DNA of 15,475 nt from positions 1 to 15,475 of the forward strand of contig JBBSJV010000025.1 in NCBI GenBank assembly GCA_038256935.1. Direction: 5' to 3'. Under the pieces are notes generated by a model. The model saw only the letters and a list, made by a program, of their open reading frames with translations, ran no database searches and was not told where the DNA came from. A program made the position numbers and the translations under genes. Shown here in pieces: positions 1-9,110 of the stretch. Origin of the DNA: JBBSJV01 sp038256935 (GTDB lineage: Bacteria; Patescibacteriota; JACMRA01). Position 1 is the stretch's first letter, and each line of letters opens with the position of its first letter.

Positions 1-770
1 AATTCTGCAATACTACAAAAATGATTATAAAAATCAATAACTTTAGCTTGAGTTTCAGGGTTGCCATTTATTTGCTTTGGTTGTTTTTTTATCCATTTTG
101 CTAAAAATAATTTTAATTCATTAATAGTTTTTACCTTTTCAAGCTCTTTTTCAAAACCATTAAATTTGCTTAGAACGACTCGGATATCTTTAGTTGCAGC
201 ACCTGAGAGTTTTGCGAAAAGATTTTTATTAGTAAATACATCACTAAATATTAATTCTTTAAGTCGCAAACCTATTTCGTTTTTTAAATGCGGATTTATA
301 TGTAGACCGCTGGATTCAGGTCTGAAACTCTGTAAAGCAGAAACCAAAGTATCAGCAGTATTAAAGTTTTGTGTGTTTATTACTACTTCTGGCGTATTTG
401 CAGTTGATGCTGGTGGCATTGATGGTGGTTTAGCAGGTGGATTTAATTCTTGTGGAGTAGCAGCTGTACCTGGTTGATCGTTTTTAGGATCAGTAACAGG
501 AGTTACTGGCTCTGGCTGGTTAAGTTGTTCTGGATCAGATTGATCTATGGGGTCTAATGTTTCTTCTACTGGTAAATTTTCCAAAATATCAGATTCTGAG
601 TTATCTCCATCAGTCGAACCAACTACTTCTGTAGAAGATTGAGACTGTTTTGAAACTTGCAAAACTAATGGCATCAAAACACCTTCAACATAAAAGAGAG
701 CTGATGTGAAGAATTTCTCATTCGATGGTTGTGCTTCTGCAATTGGTGTTTCTACTGACATATTATTCAT
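1..770 (-). CDS. Pro-rich protein of unknown function, 3' part beyond window
   Basis: The frame stays open from the ATG at 770 to the window edge, giving 256 visible residues with no stop, so the C-terminus is missing. A second in-frame ATG at 761 (MSVETP) is an equally possible start, and no Shine-Dalgarno is seen before either. Residues 20-39 form a moderately hydrophobic helix. Residues 67-128 are a Pro/Asp/Gln-rich, probably disordered linker. From about 135 the chain becomes helical and Lys-rich. I recognise no domain. The start overlaps the end of the 112-aa gene by 8 bases, so the two are probably translated together. The gene is the last visible member of the ATPase-led block and may be another large partner protein like those at 1118, 2925 and 5990. 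Confidence 0.85.
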   Translation of the reverse strand, partial: MNNMSVETPIAEAQPSNEKFFTSALFYVEGVLMPLVLQVSKQSQSSTEVVGSTDGDNSESDILENLPVEETLDPIDQSDPEQLNQPEPVTPVTDPKNDQPGTAATPQELNPPAKPPSMPPASTANTPEVVINTQNFNTADTLVSALQSFRPESSGLHINPHLKNEIGLRLKELIFSDVFTNKNLFAKLSGAATKDIRVVLSKFNGFEKELEKVKTINELKLFLAKWIKKQPKQINGNPETQAKVIDFYNHFCSIAE

Positions 771-1101
771 CTAAATTAAGTTTATAACGATCTACCAAAA
801 TATCAAAACTATCTAACATACCTTGTTGTAGGACTATTCTAAGGGCTTCTCTTTGACTTGGATCTACTAATACCTGCTGTTGCAAATATTGTGAGAGATA
901 CTCTGGGGTGATATTTTCAGGTTTTTGATCAGCGGGCAAGTCCAAGTATTCTACAAAACTCCCTACCCTTTGTAATAGCACATCCATACATAATTGGCAA
1001 GCATAAGTATAGTCCTGCAGACTGACCCTGGCCTTTATCCAAAGCATAAGCTCCCTGTGCGGCATTAGTTCAATAAGTGTGATTAATTCGTCTTGAGTCA
1101 T
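763..1101 (-). CDS. Small helical protein, paralogue of the 121-aa gene product
   Basis: The gene encodes 112 aa, predicted mostly helical, with no signal peptide or membrane span. It aligns by eye with the 121-aa protein at 2560-2925. Both have ELMP (here 11-14), a W-x-K-x-R-x-S run (W21), Y31, C35 and R45, and both end in Q..(x)LD.F......Y.LNLD. The middle (50-80) differs in sequence and length. The start lies 16 A-rich bases after the 481-aa stop, and the end overlaps the next gene by 8 bases. The repeated arrangement of a small protein beside a large one suggests a dedicated partner, perhaps a chaperone or adaptor. That role is inference, and I do not recognise a named family. Confidence 0.85.
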   Translation of the reverse strand: MTQDELITLIELMPHRELMLWIKARVSLQDYTYACQLCMDVLLQRVGSFVEYLDLPADQKPENITPEYLSQYLQQQVLVDPSQREALRIVLQQGMLDSFDILVDRYKLNLDE

Positions 1102-1117
1102 AATTTTTGTTTTAATT

Positions 1118-2563
1118 TTAACGTGGCCTGATATAAGAGCCTGGATTTTTAAGCCAAGGTGGTGTATTTGTAATTATAGTATAGCATAAAGCAGGAATAC
1201 TTGCAATCCCTACTGCCAAACCGTAGTTGAGCTCAGTGTTGATAATTCTTTTAATTTTCTTGTGATTCATTTCTGAGTTTATTAGATCTGAATAAGAGCG
1301 ATGAGTAGGATTTGGGTAATGCTCGTTATAAAGATTTGGATTATCAATATAACTTTGCTGAATATCAATTAATGCTGTGTCTGGTGTCACAGTAACCAGT
1401 GCTGCAGTAGTAAAGGTCAAATTACTTTTAAGATCAGTTAACTGACTATCAAATATAGTATTAGTTGTCGATGCATCGATGTTTACAGGATTATTGTATG
1501 TGTTTGTGAATTTGTTATATTCCTCGATGATAAAAGCCCTTGTTTCAGAATCAGGACAATAATCTAGAAAATCAATTATTAGTTTCTTGTAATTATCTTT
1601 TTGTGTTGGGTTAAGTTTGCGAATATGTTCGCCGCTATCTTGATACAAAAATTGGTCTTTAAAAACCTTTAGCTTACTTATAGACTGTTGAACTGATATT
1701 TGAATATATTCCCATTTAGCATTTAATTCTACTTCTTTATTAGCATTTTTAGCGCTTCTATAGCCATTATAAAATGCTCCTCCAACAACCACCACCGGAA
1801 ATGTAAAAGGAGCAAAAGGTGTAAACGAGGCAACGCCAGCAGCTAGCCCAGAAGCGGTTTGAGCTAGCAGTGACTGTTTTTTTTCAGCTAAACCTTGTTT
1901 TTTTAGTTCATACAGCTGATACCCACTCAATGTCTCAGCATTGCTGGTATCACCTTCAGCAAACCCTCCTAATTCAGATTTCGGGAAATGAGAATTGCTA
2001 TAAGCTAGATTATCAGATTCAATCTGGTTTTGTTGCAACAGAGTGAGTATTTTCTTTTGAAAAGTTATTATTTTATCATGTTGGTAGTTATTAATGCCAA
2101 CTTTGTTTGCTCTTTGTTCTATAAGGCTAAGTACACCTTTTACAGTTTTTTCTTGCTTTATTCTATGTTCAATTCCCGCGCCACCATTTTTGTAAGCGTT
2201 AACAAATGAACCAAGGCTGTCACTTTCTACCCAAGTGTCGATTATATACTGCAGGTCATGCTGGAAACCTCCAAATAACTTTCGTTTCTTGTCTTTGCCA
2301 TGGTTTTTATCTCCTGGAAAATAGCTTGTAGGAAAATGCTGTGAAACTCTGTTATGACTGCTTTGCTCCAGATCTAAAAAGAACATCCTAGCTTCTATGG
2401 CAATAGTATTTAAAACATTTTCTGATATTTCCAATGTGGGTTTAACATCTATTTTGCTTTTTATAAGAATTTCTCTGAAGTTACTGCCAAGATAATAATC
2501 TGCCCATTTATCTAGACCTTTTCTTTGAGGATGATTAGATATCTGGCTTAGTCCATCATTCAT
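1118..2563 (-). CDS. Large helical protein with two hydrophobic segments, unknown function
   Basis: The gene encodes 481 aa with no recognised domain. Residues 1-230 are soluble and charged, with a basic patch at 86-95 (KNHGKDKKRK). Residues 235-264 form a Gly/Ala/Pro/Val-rich hydrophobic stretch long enough for a membrane hairpin or one span. A soluble helical part follows at 270-440, and a second hydrophobic segment lies near the C-terminus (447-466). There is no signal peptide. The ATG overlaps the TGA of the upstream 121-aa gene (ATGA), which indicates translational coupling. The single Gly-rich hydrophobic patch in a soluble chain recurs in the 776-aa and 1003-aa products of the same block. 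This suggests related roles, such as membrane-inserting secreted or structural proteins; that is inference only. Confidence 0.85.
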   Translation of the reverse strand: MNDGLSQISNHPQRKGLDKWADYYLGSNFREILIKSKIDVKPTLEISENVLNTIAIEARMFFLDLEQSSHNRVSQHFPTSYFPGDKNHGKDKKRKLFGGFQHDLQYIIDTWVESDSLGSFVNAYKNGGAGIEHRIKQEKTVKGVLSLIEQRANKVGINNYQHDKIITFQKKILTLLQQNQIESDNLAYSNSHFPKSELGGFAEGDTSNAETLSGYQLYELKKQGLAEKKQSLLAQTASGLAAGVASFTPFAPFTFPVVVVGGAFYNGYRSAKNANKEVELNAKWEYIQISVQQSISKLKVFKDQFLYQDSGEHIRKLNPTQKDNYKKLIIDFLDYCPDSETRAFIIEEYNKFTNTYNNPVNIDASTTNTIFDSQLTDLKSNLTFTTAALVTVTPDTALIDIQQSYIDNPNLYNEHYPNPTHRSYSDLINSEMNHKKIKRIINTELNYGLAVGIASIPALCYTIITNTPPWLKNPGSYIRPR

Positions 2564-2925
2564 ACTTGGTCCAAATTTAGATTATACTTTTTAATACTCA
2601 TTTCGAAAATATCCAAAACGGACTGTTCAAACATAATTTCTACAGCACGAATGGAATTAAGATCTTGCAGACTCTTTTGTGTCGATTTTGTGTCATTACC
2701 ATTTAACAAGTCCTCAGTTTCGATTTTTGCCTCCTGTAAATAATTTGAATAGCTTGTGTTTAGTCTAGTGATTATTATAAAAAACAACTCTTTACACACC
2801 TCCAAGTACTGGCTCACAGACAATCTCTTTTTTAACCATATCAGCAGTTCACTACTTGGCATCAACTCGCACGAATATATAATATATTCATTTGGTAATT
2901 GATTAATTTGCGTTTCTAAAGTCAT
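2560..2925 (-). CDS. Small helical protein, paralogue of the 112-aa gene product
   Basis: The gene encodes 121 aa, predicted largely helical and soluble. It shares with the 112-aa protein at 763-1101 the motif ELMP (20-23), W30-x-K-x-R-x-S, Y40, C44, R54 and the C-terminal LNLD (116-119), so the two genes arose by duplication. Its start ATG shares an A with the TAA stop of the 1003-aa gene (TAATG), and its own TGA overlaps the ATG of the 481-aa gene. It is therefore coupled on both sides. A partner or chaperone function for the neighbouring large proteins is plausible from context but not shown. No family name is recognised. Confidence 0.88.
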   Translation of the reverse strand: MTLETQINQLPNEYIIYSCELMPSSELLIWLKKRLSVSQYLEVCKELFFIIITRLNTSYSNYLQEAKIETEDLLNGNDTKSTQKSLQDLNSIRAVEIMFEQSVLDIFEMSIKKYNLNLDQV

Positions 2926-5900
2926 TAGCTTAATTCAAAAATATTCATCAGAGCTTTAGCAAAAGCTTCTTGGACAAGTCCAGCAAATTTACCATCTCCA
3001 AAATCTACCATAGGATTGACTTTGTTAGTAATTAGTTGATCTGATATTTCAAAAACATCTTCTATGTTGGCCCCATAGTCTGTAAAGGTTTCTTGTAGTT
3101 CTTGGATCACTATGTCTCTGTTTTCTACAATTTTTTCAATCAATAAAGCATTTTCCTTCCATTCATTCATATATAGATTAAACACCCCTTGATGCCTCTG
3201 ATATTGGTTTGTGCGTATATGGTCTGAGCCAAACTCATGCAGGATATGATTGTACAAATCCCCACTTGAATATTCTAATTTAGCACATTCATGATCAACC
3301 TCATATCCAAGTCTTACACTATCAATTACATTTAACTTGTCATCTGGATTATCAGATGAAGTTTGCAATTGAGAATCTTTAAGCGCTTTAATAAGACTTT
3401 GTACAAAGTTAGGATAAGTTTCTTGTAAACCTTTTATAGTACCTGGAGTAGGCTTTAGTAGATTTTTAAATAATGTCTTTAAGACATCTGATGAAACAGA
3501 ATCTCTATCAAAAGGATTATTGTCTCTATCAAAAAGTTTTCCTGTACCCAGTATCAATTGTAGAGTAGCTTTTTCCTGAGGTGATGGTGATGGGTTAAAG
3601 TAGTAACTACTGACATGTAAAATAGCTTCTCCAAAAGTATGACAATTCACACTGATATCAGATGTCTGAGGAATATTTACATCTATTCGAGAATTAAAAA
3701 TGTTGGCATGTTGATTAAGTAACAATGAGTCCTCATATAATTTATTTAACCTATTTTTAAGTTCAGGGGTAAATGCATTTTCATCACTACTAGAGATCGA
3801 ATCAGCATCAACTTTTAATAAACGTACGTGTTCATTCAAATTTGAGATACTTCCTACATTTACCATAAAGCCATCCCCACTATAATTATTTAGGTCAGAC
3901 TGGTACGTATTGAGCATGCTTTCAAGTCTGACTTGATTCAGTTCAGAATTGTCATTTACCCTTTCCAAAATAGTCTCAGCTTTAGAATTGAGAGTGGTAA
4001 TTTTTTTAAACAATATTATATCAGATACTCTTTGTCTCAATACTTCAGCAGAATAATCAGCCCCTGTCTGAACACTATATTCATTTACTAAATTTAGTAT
4101 TTGTATATCTCTATCGGCTTCGTCTGTAATAGTCAGAACTCTTTCAAATAATTCTTGAAAAGTCACGCCACTGGTTCCAAATGTGAAAGGACTATTTAGA
4201 AGTAAATCAGCCCCTACAAATAATTCTGAATAATTCTCACAGACAGAATTTATTAGTGACTTACTATTAGTCAAAGCTGGGTATATTTTGGCGTGATCTT
4301 GAGCGGAGATACTACCTGTGACACCAGTAGCATCAGAAGCCAACGCAGTAGTAATTTGCGATTCTAATTGATTCAGTTTATTTTCGTGAGCTGAGGCAAT
4401 ATCAAAAGAAACCGGAGCAAGTCCAAGCTTTAGATCGTTTATTTTAGCTTTTAACTCATCAATTTTTTTGTGGCGATCATTTCTTTGATTCTTGCTTAAA
4501 TGAGAGTGATCAAATGCAGTGAAAAATTTACTATCCCCTAAAACAGAAAGCAAAGTAGTAAGGTTAGTGATGTGAGCTAACGTATCTGAGTGTTTATGTT
4601 CTGGATTATAATCACAACCGTTATAAGAATTGATGGTTTCGTAGCGGTCTTGAGCTTCAGCAAGTTTTTTATCCACAAAACTCATATTTGCTTCGTAATT
4701 ATTTGCAAAATCTGCTCCACCACCTACCAAAATATCCAGATTACTTATTAAATTTAGACAGTATTCTTTGATTTCACTCCATGACTGGCCCTGTAATAAG
4801 CCGTCTAAAGTTCCTTCTGGAAGATTATCAGGATCAATAGAATTCACAGCATTTGCAATGGCTCCCACTCTCTCTGAATGATTTGAGGCTAGTGCTATTT
4901 TGTCTTCATACCCCACAGTAAACTTAGACACAGCATCACCTACTCTGGAGAGAAGTAATGAGCCATTTAAACCAACTATTTTATTACCAGACCCATCTTC
5001 ACCATTGATGACCATCGTGCCAACGTCTCTAATATCTGTAATGTTGGCTTCAACTGCTCTGGATTTAAAGATATTCATGGCCATGTCTAGTTTGTCTATC
5101 ATAAAGCCTCCAAGGACATACATAGCATGGTTGGATTGAAACAAGGTTCTTGCCACCTTTAGCTCATTTACAAGCTTTGATTTGTAAAGATTAGTTTGTA
5201 TGATATCGGTAGGATCTACGCTGGTTGCCTTTTCAAATAAATCATCAGTTCTACTCAATGCATCAGTGATAGAAGGGATATCTAGCTTCATCGATCCATT
5301 ATTTTGTTCAGACCTAGATCTAAACTCTCTGTCATATCTACTTAAAAGCTTGGAAACACCAGCAGCTGTAAGTCCAATCCCTGCAAAAGGCAAACCCAGT
5401 GGGGTAAACATAACTGCAGCAGTAAGAACAGCTCCTCCTGCCACTCCAGCACTGGTCAATGGAGTATGTGAAATCTCTTGCCAAAGACCTGCAAAACCTT
5501 GAATAGCACCTCTCTCAGCCAGTATTTCTCTCATTGGACCCTCAATCTCTTCTTGAATAGCAAGCCATGCTTTGTCTTTATAGAAATTATTAGCTGATCT
5601 AAAAGATGTAAATTTACTTTCAGTTCTGAATCCTTCTGGGCTACCAGTGTAGTAACCAGGATATTTCATCAATAAATTATTAAGCAAATTATGAGGGTTT
5701 GATTCTTTTTTGGTAACAGGCTTCACTATAGCTTTAATCGGCTCAGAAACGGCGCGCGCCATAAAGGTTCTTAATGGTCTAGCATAGGCTTGATTAATAC
5801 GATTTCCCAAAAAACCGGGAACGCTATTACAGAATGCTTCAAATTTTTGCATCTCAGTAGGGATTGTAGGTTCTATACTAGGAGTATCAAAGTTTGGAGT

Positions 5901-5936
5901 ATGCGGTTCAACCGGAGCTACGAGAGTCTCAGCCAT
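2925..5936 (-). CDS. Very large helical protein with Gly-rich hydrophobic segment
   Basis: From the ATG at 5936 the product is 1003 aa. A longer in-frame version starting with TTG at 5957 was rejected, because that codon overlaps a good -10 box (5946-5951) and the promoter places transcription start only about 3 bases before the ATG. The first 30 residues are Pro/Thr-rich. Residues 161-195 form a Gly/Ala-rich hydrophobic hairpin (TSAGVAGGAV onwards) preceded and followed by amphipathic charged segments. The remaining 800 residues are acidic, Asn/Ser/Leu-rich and apparently helical, without membrane spans or known motifs. There is no signal peptide. The gene heads a tightly coupled set of five genes that continues past the left edge. 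The function is unknown; a structural or secreted component tied to the upstream ATPase is a guess from position. Confidence 0.88.
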   Translation of the reverse strand: MAETLVAPVEPHTPNFDTPSIEPTIPTEMQKFEAFCNSVPGFLGNRINQAYARPLRTFMARAVSEPIKAIVKPVTKKESNPHNLLNNLLMKYPGYYTGSPEGFRTESKFTSFRSANNFYKDKAWLAIQEEIEGPMREILAERGAIQGFAGLWQEISHTPLTSAGVAGGAVLTAAVMFTPLGLPFAGIGLTAAGVSKLLSRYDREFRSRSEQNNGSMKLDIPSITDALSRTDDLFEKATSVDPTDIIQTNLYKSKLVNELKVARTLFQSNHAMYVLGGFMIDKLDMAMNIFKSRAVEANITDIRDVGTMVINGEDGSGNKIVGLNGSLLLSRVGDAVSKFTVGYEDKIALASNHSERVGAIANAVNSIDPDNLPEGTLDGLLQGQSWSEIKEYCLNLISNLDILVGGGADFANNYEANMSFVDKKLAEAQDRYETINSYNGCDYNPEHKHSDTLAHITNLTTLLSVLGDSKFFTAFDHSHLSKNQRNDRHKKIDELKAKINDLKLGLAPVSFDIASAHENKLNQLESQITTALASDATGVTGSISAQDHAKIYPALTNSKSLINSVCENYSELFVGADLLLNSPFTFGTSGVTFQELFERVLTITDEADRDIQILNLVNEYSVQTGADYSAEVLRQRVSDIILFKKITTLNSKAETILERVNDNSELNQVRLESMLNTYQSDLNNYSGDGFMVNVGSISNLNEHVRLLKVDADSISSSDENAFTPELKNRLNKLYEDSLLLNQHANIFNSRIDVNIPQTSDISVNCHTFGEAILHVSSYYFNPSPSPQEKATLQLILGTGKLFDRDNNPFDRDSVSSDVLKTLFKNLLKPTPGTIKGLQETYPNFVQSLIKALKDSQLQTSSDNPDDKLNVIDSVRLGYEVDHECAKLEYSSGDLYNHILHEFGSDHIRTNQYQRHQGVFNLYMNEWKENALLIEKIVENRDIVIQELQETFTDYGANIEDVFEISDQLITNKVNPMVDFGDGKFAGLVQEAFAKALMNIFELS

Positions 5937-5945
5937 AATACCATT

Positions 5946-5973
5946 AGTATAGCACAAAAAACATATCTTGCAA
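5946..5973 (-). promoter_or_regulatory. Promoter for the 1003-aa gene set
   Basis: On the minus strand a -35 box TTGCAA (5973-5968) is followed by a 16-base spacer ending in TGC and a -10 box TATACT (5951-5946), which makes a TGn-extended -10. The expected transcription start falls about 3 bases before the ATG at 5936, so the message would be nearly leaderless. It occupies the 53-base gap after the 776-aa gene. Confidence 0.7.
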
Positions 5974-5989
5974 AGGGCTTTTTATGTGA

Positions 5990-8320
5990 TTAATCATTTT
6001 GTTTTACTTGTTTACTTGCTGATGCTTGGACGGATGCTGTTACGCTTTGTAATACATTTTGTCCTGATGGGTCTAAGTCTTTAAATGGTTTCTCACCCTG
6101 TCCATTTTCCCCTAATGCTAAATCAATTAGGTCTTTTACAAATAATTTATTATTTTGACCAAATAATGGAGCGTATTGACTAGCTATTGGGTCTAGATTA
6201 AATGTTTCTACAATACCTCTTAAATGTGTTTGCCAATAACTATCTTCTAGCGTGCTGTGCATTTTTTCAAATTGGTAAATAAACTCAGACAAAGCCGCTA
6301 AAACCTCCATACCTTCATTTAATCCAAGCTTTTTCATAGAATCTGGGTCTGATTTGTACCTATCTACAACGTTATCAAAAGTTCGTACGATTTCTTGCTT
6401 TTCTCTTTTATTTTGTAACTGCGCAGCTTCTAAGTATGAGTTGGTATGACTTATTTGCTGGGAAAGCTCAGTTTGCTTTTTATCCATTACTACTTTTAGA
6501 CAATCTTGTACTAAATCCTTGGCATTATTATCAGTCCAGTTTTGAAATTCTAAATTAAGATTAAAGGCCTGACCGTCGTCAAATCCATATTTTGCTTTAT
6601 TTTGCTGTACAAGATTATCTAATTCAAAATATATGTCATTGAGATATTTACTTCCAAGATTGGCTTTTTTCAAATCGGCAAAAGCGTATAATTCTGCCCT
6701 AGGTTCATTTTGTGACTTGTACTCAGCAAGTTTACTGTTATAATCCAATATATATGGCTGTGTTTCAAAAATTCTTTCTTCTATTTCATCTGCTTTTTGG
6801 ATATAATCTTTGGCTTGAGATAATCTTTCTTTAGATCTATTTTTGACTTCTGATTCTGATCTTATATGTTTACCTACAGGATCTACATTGATATCTAATT
6901 CACTAATATTTAATGGTTCATGGTCCAAAATCCCACGAATTCTACTTCTGTCTTCTACTACTGGATTGAGTTCATTTTGATATTCGTTATTTATAAATTC
7001 AATTAAACTATCAAGTCTTTCTTCTGATCCATCAGCTAGGGCCTTAGTAAAGTCTTCTTGGCTAACTGAGATTTCCCTACCATTACCACTTGTAATGCGG
7101 ATTTTTACTTCTATGTCGTCATAAGTGTATACAGAACTAGATCCCTCACCTTCCATATTAGACAAATCCACCTTTTCAACTTTTTGTATAAGACTAATCA
7201 CTTCACCAGCTTTTTGTTCTCGCCTCTCCAAATCAGGATCCCCTTCCGCGCTTGAGTCTAAGTTTGATTTCGCCTCATTATCGCCTATCTCATCTCCTTT
7301 TAACGCATCTAGCATTACTTCTTTGAAATCAGTTTTATTAGCTTCTGAACCCGTCCCTGCTTCCACACTTTGGGCAGTTGGCAATTCACTCGCCTCCTCT
7401 ACGTCTTCTGCGGTTTGGGGGAGTGGTTCTCCATCTACCTTTTCTTTAAATTTATCCAAAACTGATCTACTACCACTTAGCACAGTTTCCATTGTACCAC
7501 CTGCCACCATACCCATCGCCCCTGCTTTGACACCGAGTGCTGCTGCGCCACTTAATAATCCAGTCCCTGCAACCCCGCCCTGAGCAATTGCAGCTGGAAC
7601 AAGTGGGATTGCCGAGACTAAGCCAGGTGCTAATCCACCAAGGGCAAAGGGAAGATTAACCGTCGCCAAAGCAATCCCGATCATCGCTTTTTTAGTATTG
7701 GATAGGCTTTGCCATTGCTGAGGTAATTTATCAAGTCTACCATTGTCACTTGCAAGCCAATCTTTAATTTTACCAATTGCTCCTTTTTTTACTTCTTTAG
7801 TAACTGTTTCTAGTATCTCAGGATTATCTCCATTCACAAGACCTTCGATTGCTTGATTTATCTGAGCTGGTGGAATCTCAGAAATTTGATCTATTTGAGG
7901 AGCAGGATTTTCTGGAGTATTAAATTGAGGCTGAAGCTGATCTGTAGTTAGGCCACCCACTTGAGATTGCAGATCTGGAATTACAGATGGGATGTTTAGA
8001 TTTTGATCGGTGGTGGGAGTCTCTAAATTATAATCCTGTTGTTGCAGATAGGCAGTTGGGTTATCTAAGACTTGATTTGATAATGCGGCTACTTGATTTT
8101 GAGTTTGAGTAGCTAAGGCATCAAGATTATTATATCCGTTAACCTGATCTCTAGCTTGAACTTGCATTTGTTTAGCTTGTTCAGCTGACAAACCTGCCAT
8201 TGCTGGAGTAAACGTATCTGGGGTTTTAGGATTTGGTACACTGGCAACTGGCATACCTCCCTCAGTAGTTGACTGATAGTAAGTAATTCTAAACCCTCCC
8301 TCATTTCTCAACCCGATCAT
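5990..8320 (-). CDS. Large Gln/Pro-rich then Gly/Ala-hydrophobic protein, unknown function
   Basis: The product is 776 aa. Residues 1-165 are rich in Gln, Asn, Pro and Thr and look disordered. A basic helix around 174-211 leads into a long Gly/Ala/Val/Leu-rich hydrophobic region (212-282) with room for two or three helices. An acidic linker follows (about 297-375), then a charged helical part with coiled-coil character to the end. The start at 8320 is favoured because its ATG overlaps the TGA of the 143-aa gene (ATGA). An alternative ATG at 8254 has a GGAGG run only one base upstream, too close for normal use. There is no signal peptide and no recognised domain. Its layout (soluble ends, central Gly-rich hydrophobic block) matches the other large proteins of the block. 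Confidence 0.87.
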   Translation of the reverse strand: MIGLRNEGGFRITYYQSTTEGGMPVASVPNPKTPDTFTPAMAGLSAEQAKQMQVQARDQVNGYNNLDALATQTQNQVAALSNQVLDNPTAYLQQQDYNLETPTTDQNLNIPSVIPDLQSQVGGLTTDQLQPQFNTPENPAPQIDQISEIPPAQINQAIEGLVNGDNPEILETVTKEVKKGAIGKIKDWLASDNGRLDKLPQQWQSLSNTKKAMIGIALATVNLPFALGGLAPGLVSAIPLVPAAIAQGGVAGTGLLSGAAALGVKAGAMGMVAGGTMETVLSGSRSVLDKFKEKVDGEPLPQTAEDVEEASELPTAQSVEAGTGSEANKTDFKEVMLDALKGDEIGDNEAKSNLDSSAEGDPDLERREQKAGEVISLIQKVEKVDLSNMEGEGSSSVYTYDDIEVKIRITSGNGREISVSQEDFTKALADGSEERLDSLIEFINNEYQNELNPVVEDRSRIRGILDHEPLNISELDINVDPVGKHIRSESEVKNRSKERLSQAKDYIQKADEIEERIFETQPYILDYNSKLAEYKSQNEPRAELYAFADLKKANLGSKYLNDIYFELDNLVQQNKAKYGFDDGQAFNLNLEFQNWTDNNAKDLVQDCLKVVMDKKQTELSQQISHTNSYLEAAQLQNKREKQEIVRTFDNVVDRYKSDPDSMKKLGLNEGMEVLAALSEFIYQFEKMHSTLEDSYWQTHLRGIVETFNLDPIASQYAPLFGQNNKLFVKDLIDLALGENGQGEKPFKDLDPSGQNVLQSVTASVQASASKQVKQND

Positions 8321-8748
8321 ACAGATGTCTTAGTTTTAACCCCCTGCTCCAGGGTTTGCAAAAAAGCTAAGGTGGCTTCGTTTAAATACTGCGAAATCTG
8401 AGGGAATTTTAGTGATAAATCTGTATCATAGCTCGCATGACCTTTAATTCTAAGAGCTTCTTGTTTGCCATACTTTTGCTCGATGTAGCCATAGTTAAAA
8501 TATGTATATATCTGCCAGCATTTCTCGATAATTTCAGCACGTTTTTGAGGTATTATGTCATTGAGACCTAACCCGATGATGGATGCTACAAGAAGGTTTG
8601 TAAAATCTAGTTTGTCTTGTAATTGAGGATCAATTGCCCCAGTAGCAGCTCCCTGTCCTTGATTTTGCCAAGCAGATAAGACATTTTGGGTATTATTCAA
8701 ATCTTGCAGGCCATTAGAAAACGGGTTTTGAGTACCAACTGAGAACAT
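8317..8748 (-). CDS. Small protein paired with the 776-aa gene, unknown function
   Basis: The product is 143 aa. The N-terminus (1-40) is Asn/Gln/Gly-rich and probably flexible. Residues 51-63 are a short hydrophobic helix (NLLVASIIGLGLN), and the rest is an amphipathic helical region with many aromatic residues (80-90). The ATG is preceded by a good promoter with an A-rich leader of about 15 bases and no Shine-Dalgarno. The stop overlaps the start of the 776-aa gene, so expression is coupled. It shows no convincing similarity to the 112/121-aa paralogues, although it stands in the same position relative to a large protein. No family is recognised. Confidence 0.85.
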   Translation of the reverse strand: MFSVGTQNPFSNGLQDLNNTQNVLSAWQNQGQGAATGAIDPQLQDKLDFTNLLVASIIGLGLNDIIPQKRAEIIEKCWQIYTYFNYGYIEQKYGKQEALRIKGHASYDTDLSLKFPQISQYLNEATLAFLQTLEQGVKTKTSV

Positions 8749-8769
8749 TTTTTGTTTTTGTTTAGCTTT

Positions 8770-8798
8770 ATTATATCACTATTTTGGAGTGTATGCAA
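8770..8798 (-). promoter_or_regulatory. Promoter for the 143-aa / 776-aa gene pair
   Basis: The minus strand reads TTGCAT (8798-8793), a 17-base spacer and a perfect TATAAT (8775-8770) preceded by TGA (extended -10). Transcription start is expected near 8763, about 15 bases before the ATG at 8748. The ten bases GTGATATAAT are identical to those of the promoter before the ATPase gene. Confidence 0.78.
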
Positions 8799-8816
8799 GC
8801 TAATTAGAATTGTGTT

Positions 8817-9077
8817 TTAACTTAAACCGTTATCAAAAAGTGGTCTCTTACTCCTTTCCTCATTTTCAGCATGTACATCTGACGGGTAAGCGGCTTTAAA
8901 TCTATCAATAAGCTCTTCGGGCTGATCATATTCTAACACAATTAATCTTCCACCTTTTATGGGAATATCACTTAAAATTTTTATGACTACCGGCTCCTTC
9001 TGATCTTTAAGAGAATCTAAGTATTGTAAGAATAAAGGATATCTATCATCATCAAACTTTGTCTTTAAAGTAGCCAT
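8817..9077 (-). CDS. Hypothetical 86-aa protein following the ATPase gene
   Basis: This is a small soluble protein with mixed alpha/beta character, a central beta-like run (GGRLIVLEY, 42-50) and a charged C-terminus. It has no membrane segment, signal peptide or cysteine motif. The ATG at 9077 follows the ATPase stop by 33 bases and has an AT-rich upstream without a Shine-Dalgarno. It is probably on the ATPase transcript, since the next promoter lies downstream of it. I do not recognise a family. Its place beside the ATPase hints at an accessory role, which is inference. Confidence 0.75.
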   Translation of the reverse strand: MATLKTKFDDDRYPLFLQYLDSLKDQKEPVVIKILSDIPIKGGRLIVLEYDQPEELIDRFKAAYPSDVHAENEERSKRPLFDNGLS

Positions 9078-9110
9078 ATTTATATTTTATTGAATTTAAC
9101 TAAACTTTGT

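Noticed and set aside
61..477. 138-aa plus-strand open frame at the left edge
   Set aside because: It is antisense to the Pro-rich partial gene, whose frame is open throughout and coupled to its upstream neighbour.
5937..5957. TTG-initiated seven-residue extension of the 1003-aa protein
   Set aside because: The codons overlap the -10 box, and transcription is expected to begin downstream of the TTG.
7125..7583. 152-aa plus-strand open frame
   Set aside because: It lies wholly inside the 776-aa gene on the opposite strand, and its Ser/Pro-rich sequence reflects antisense codons.
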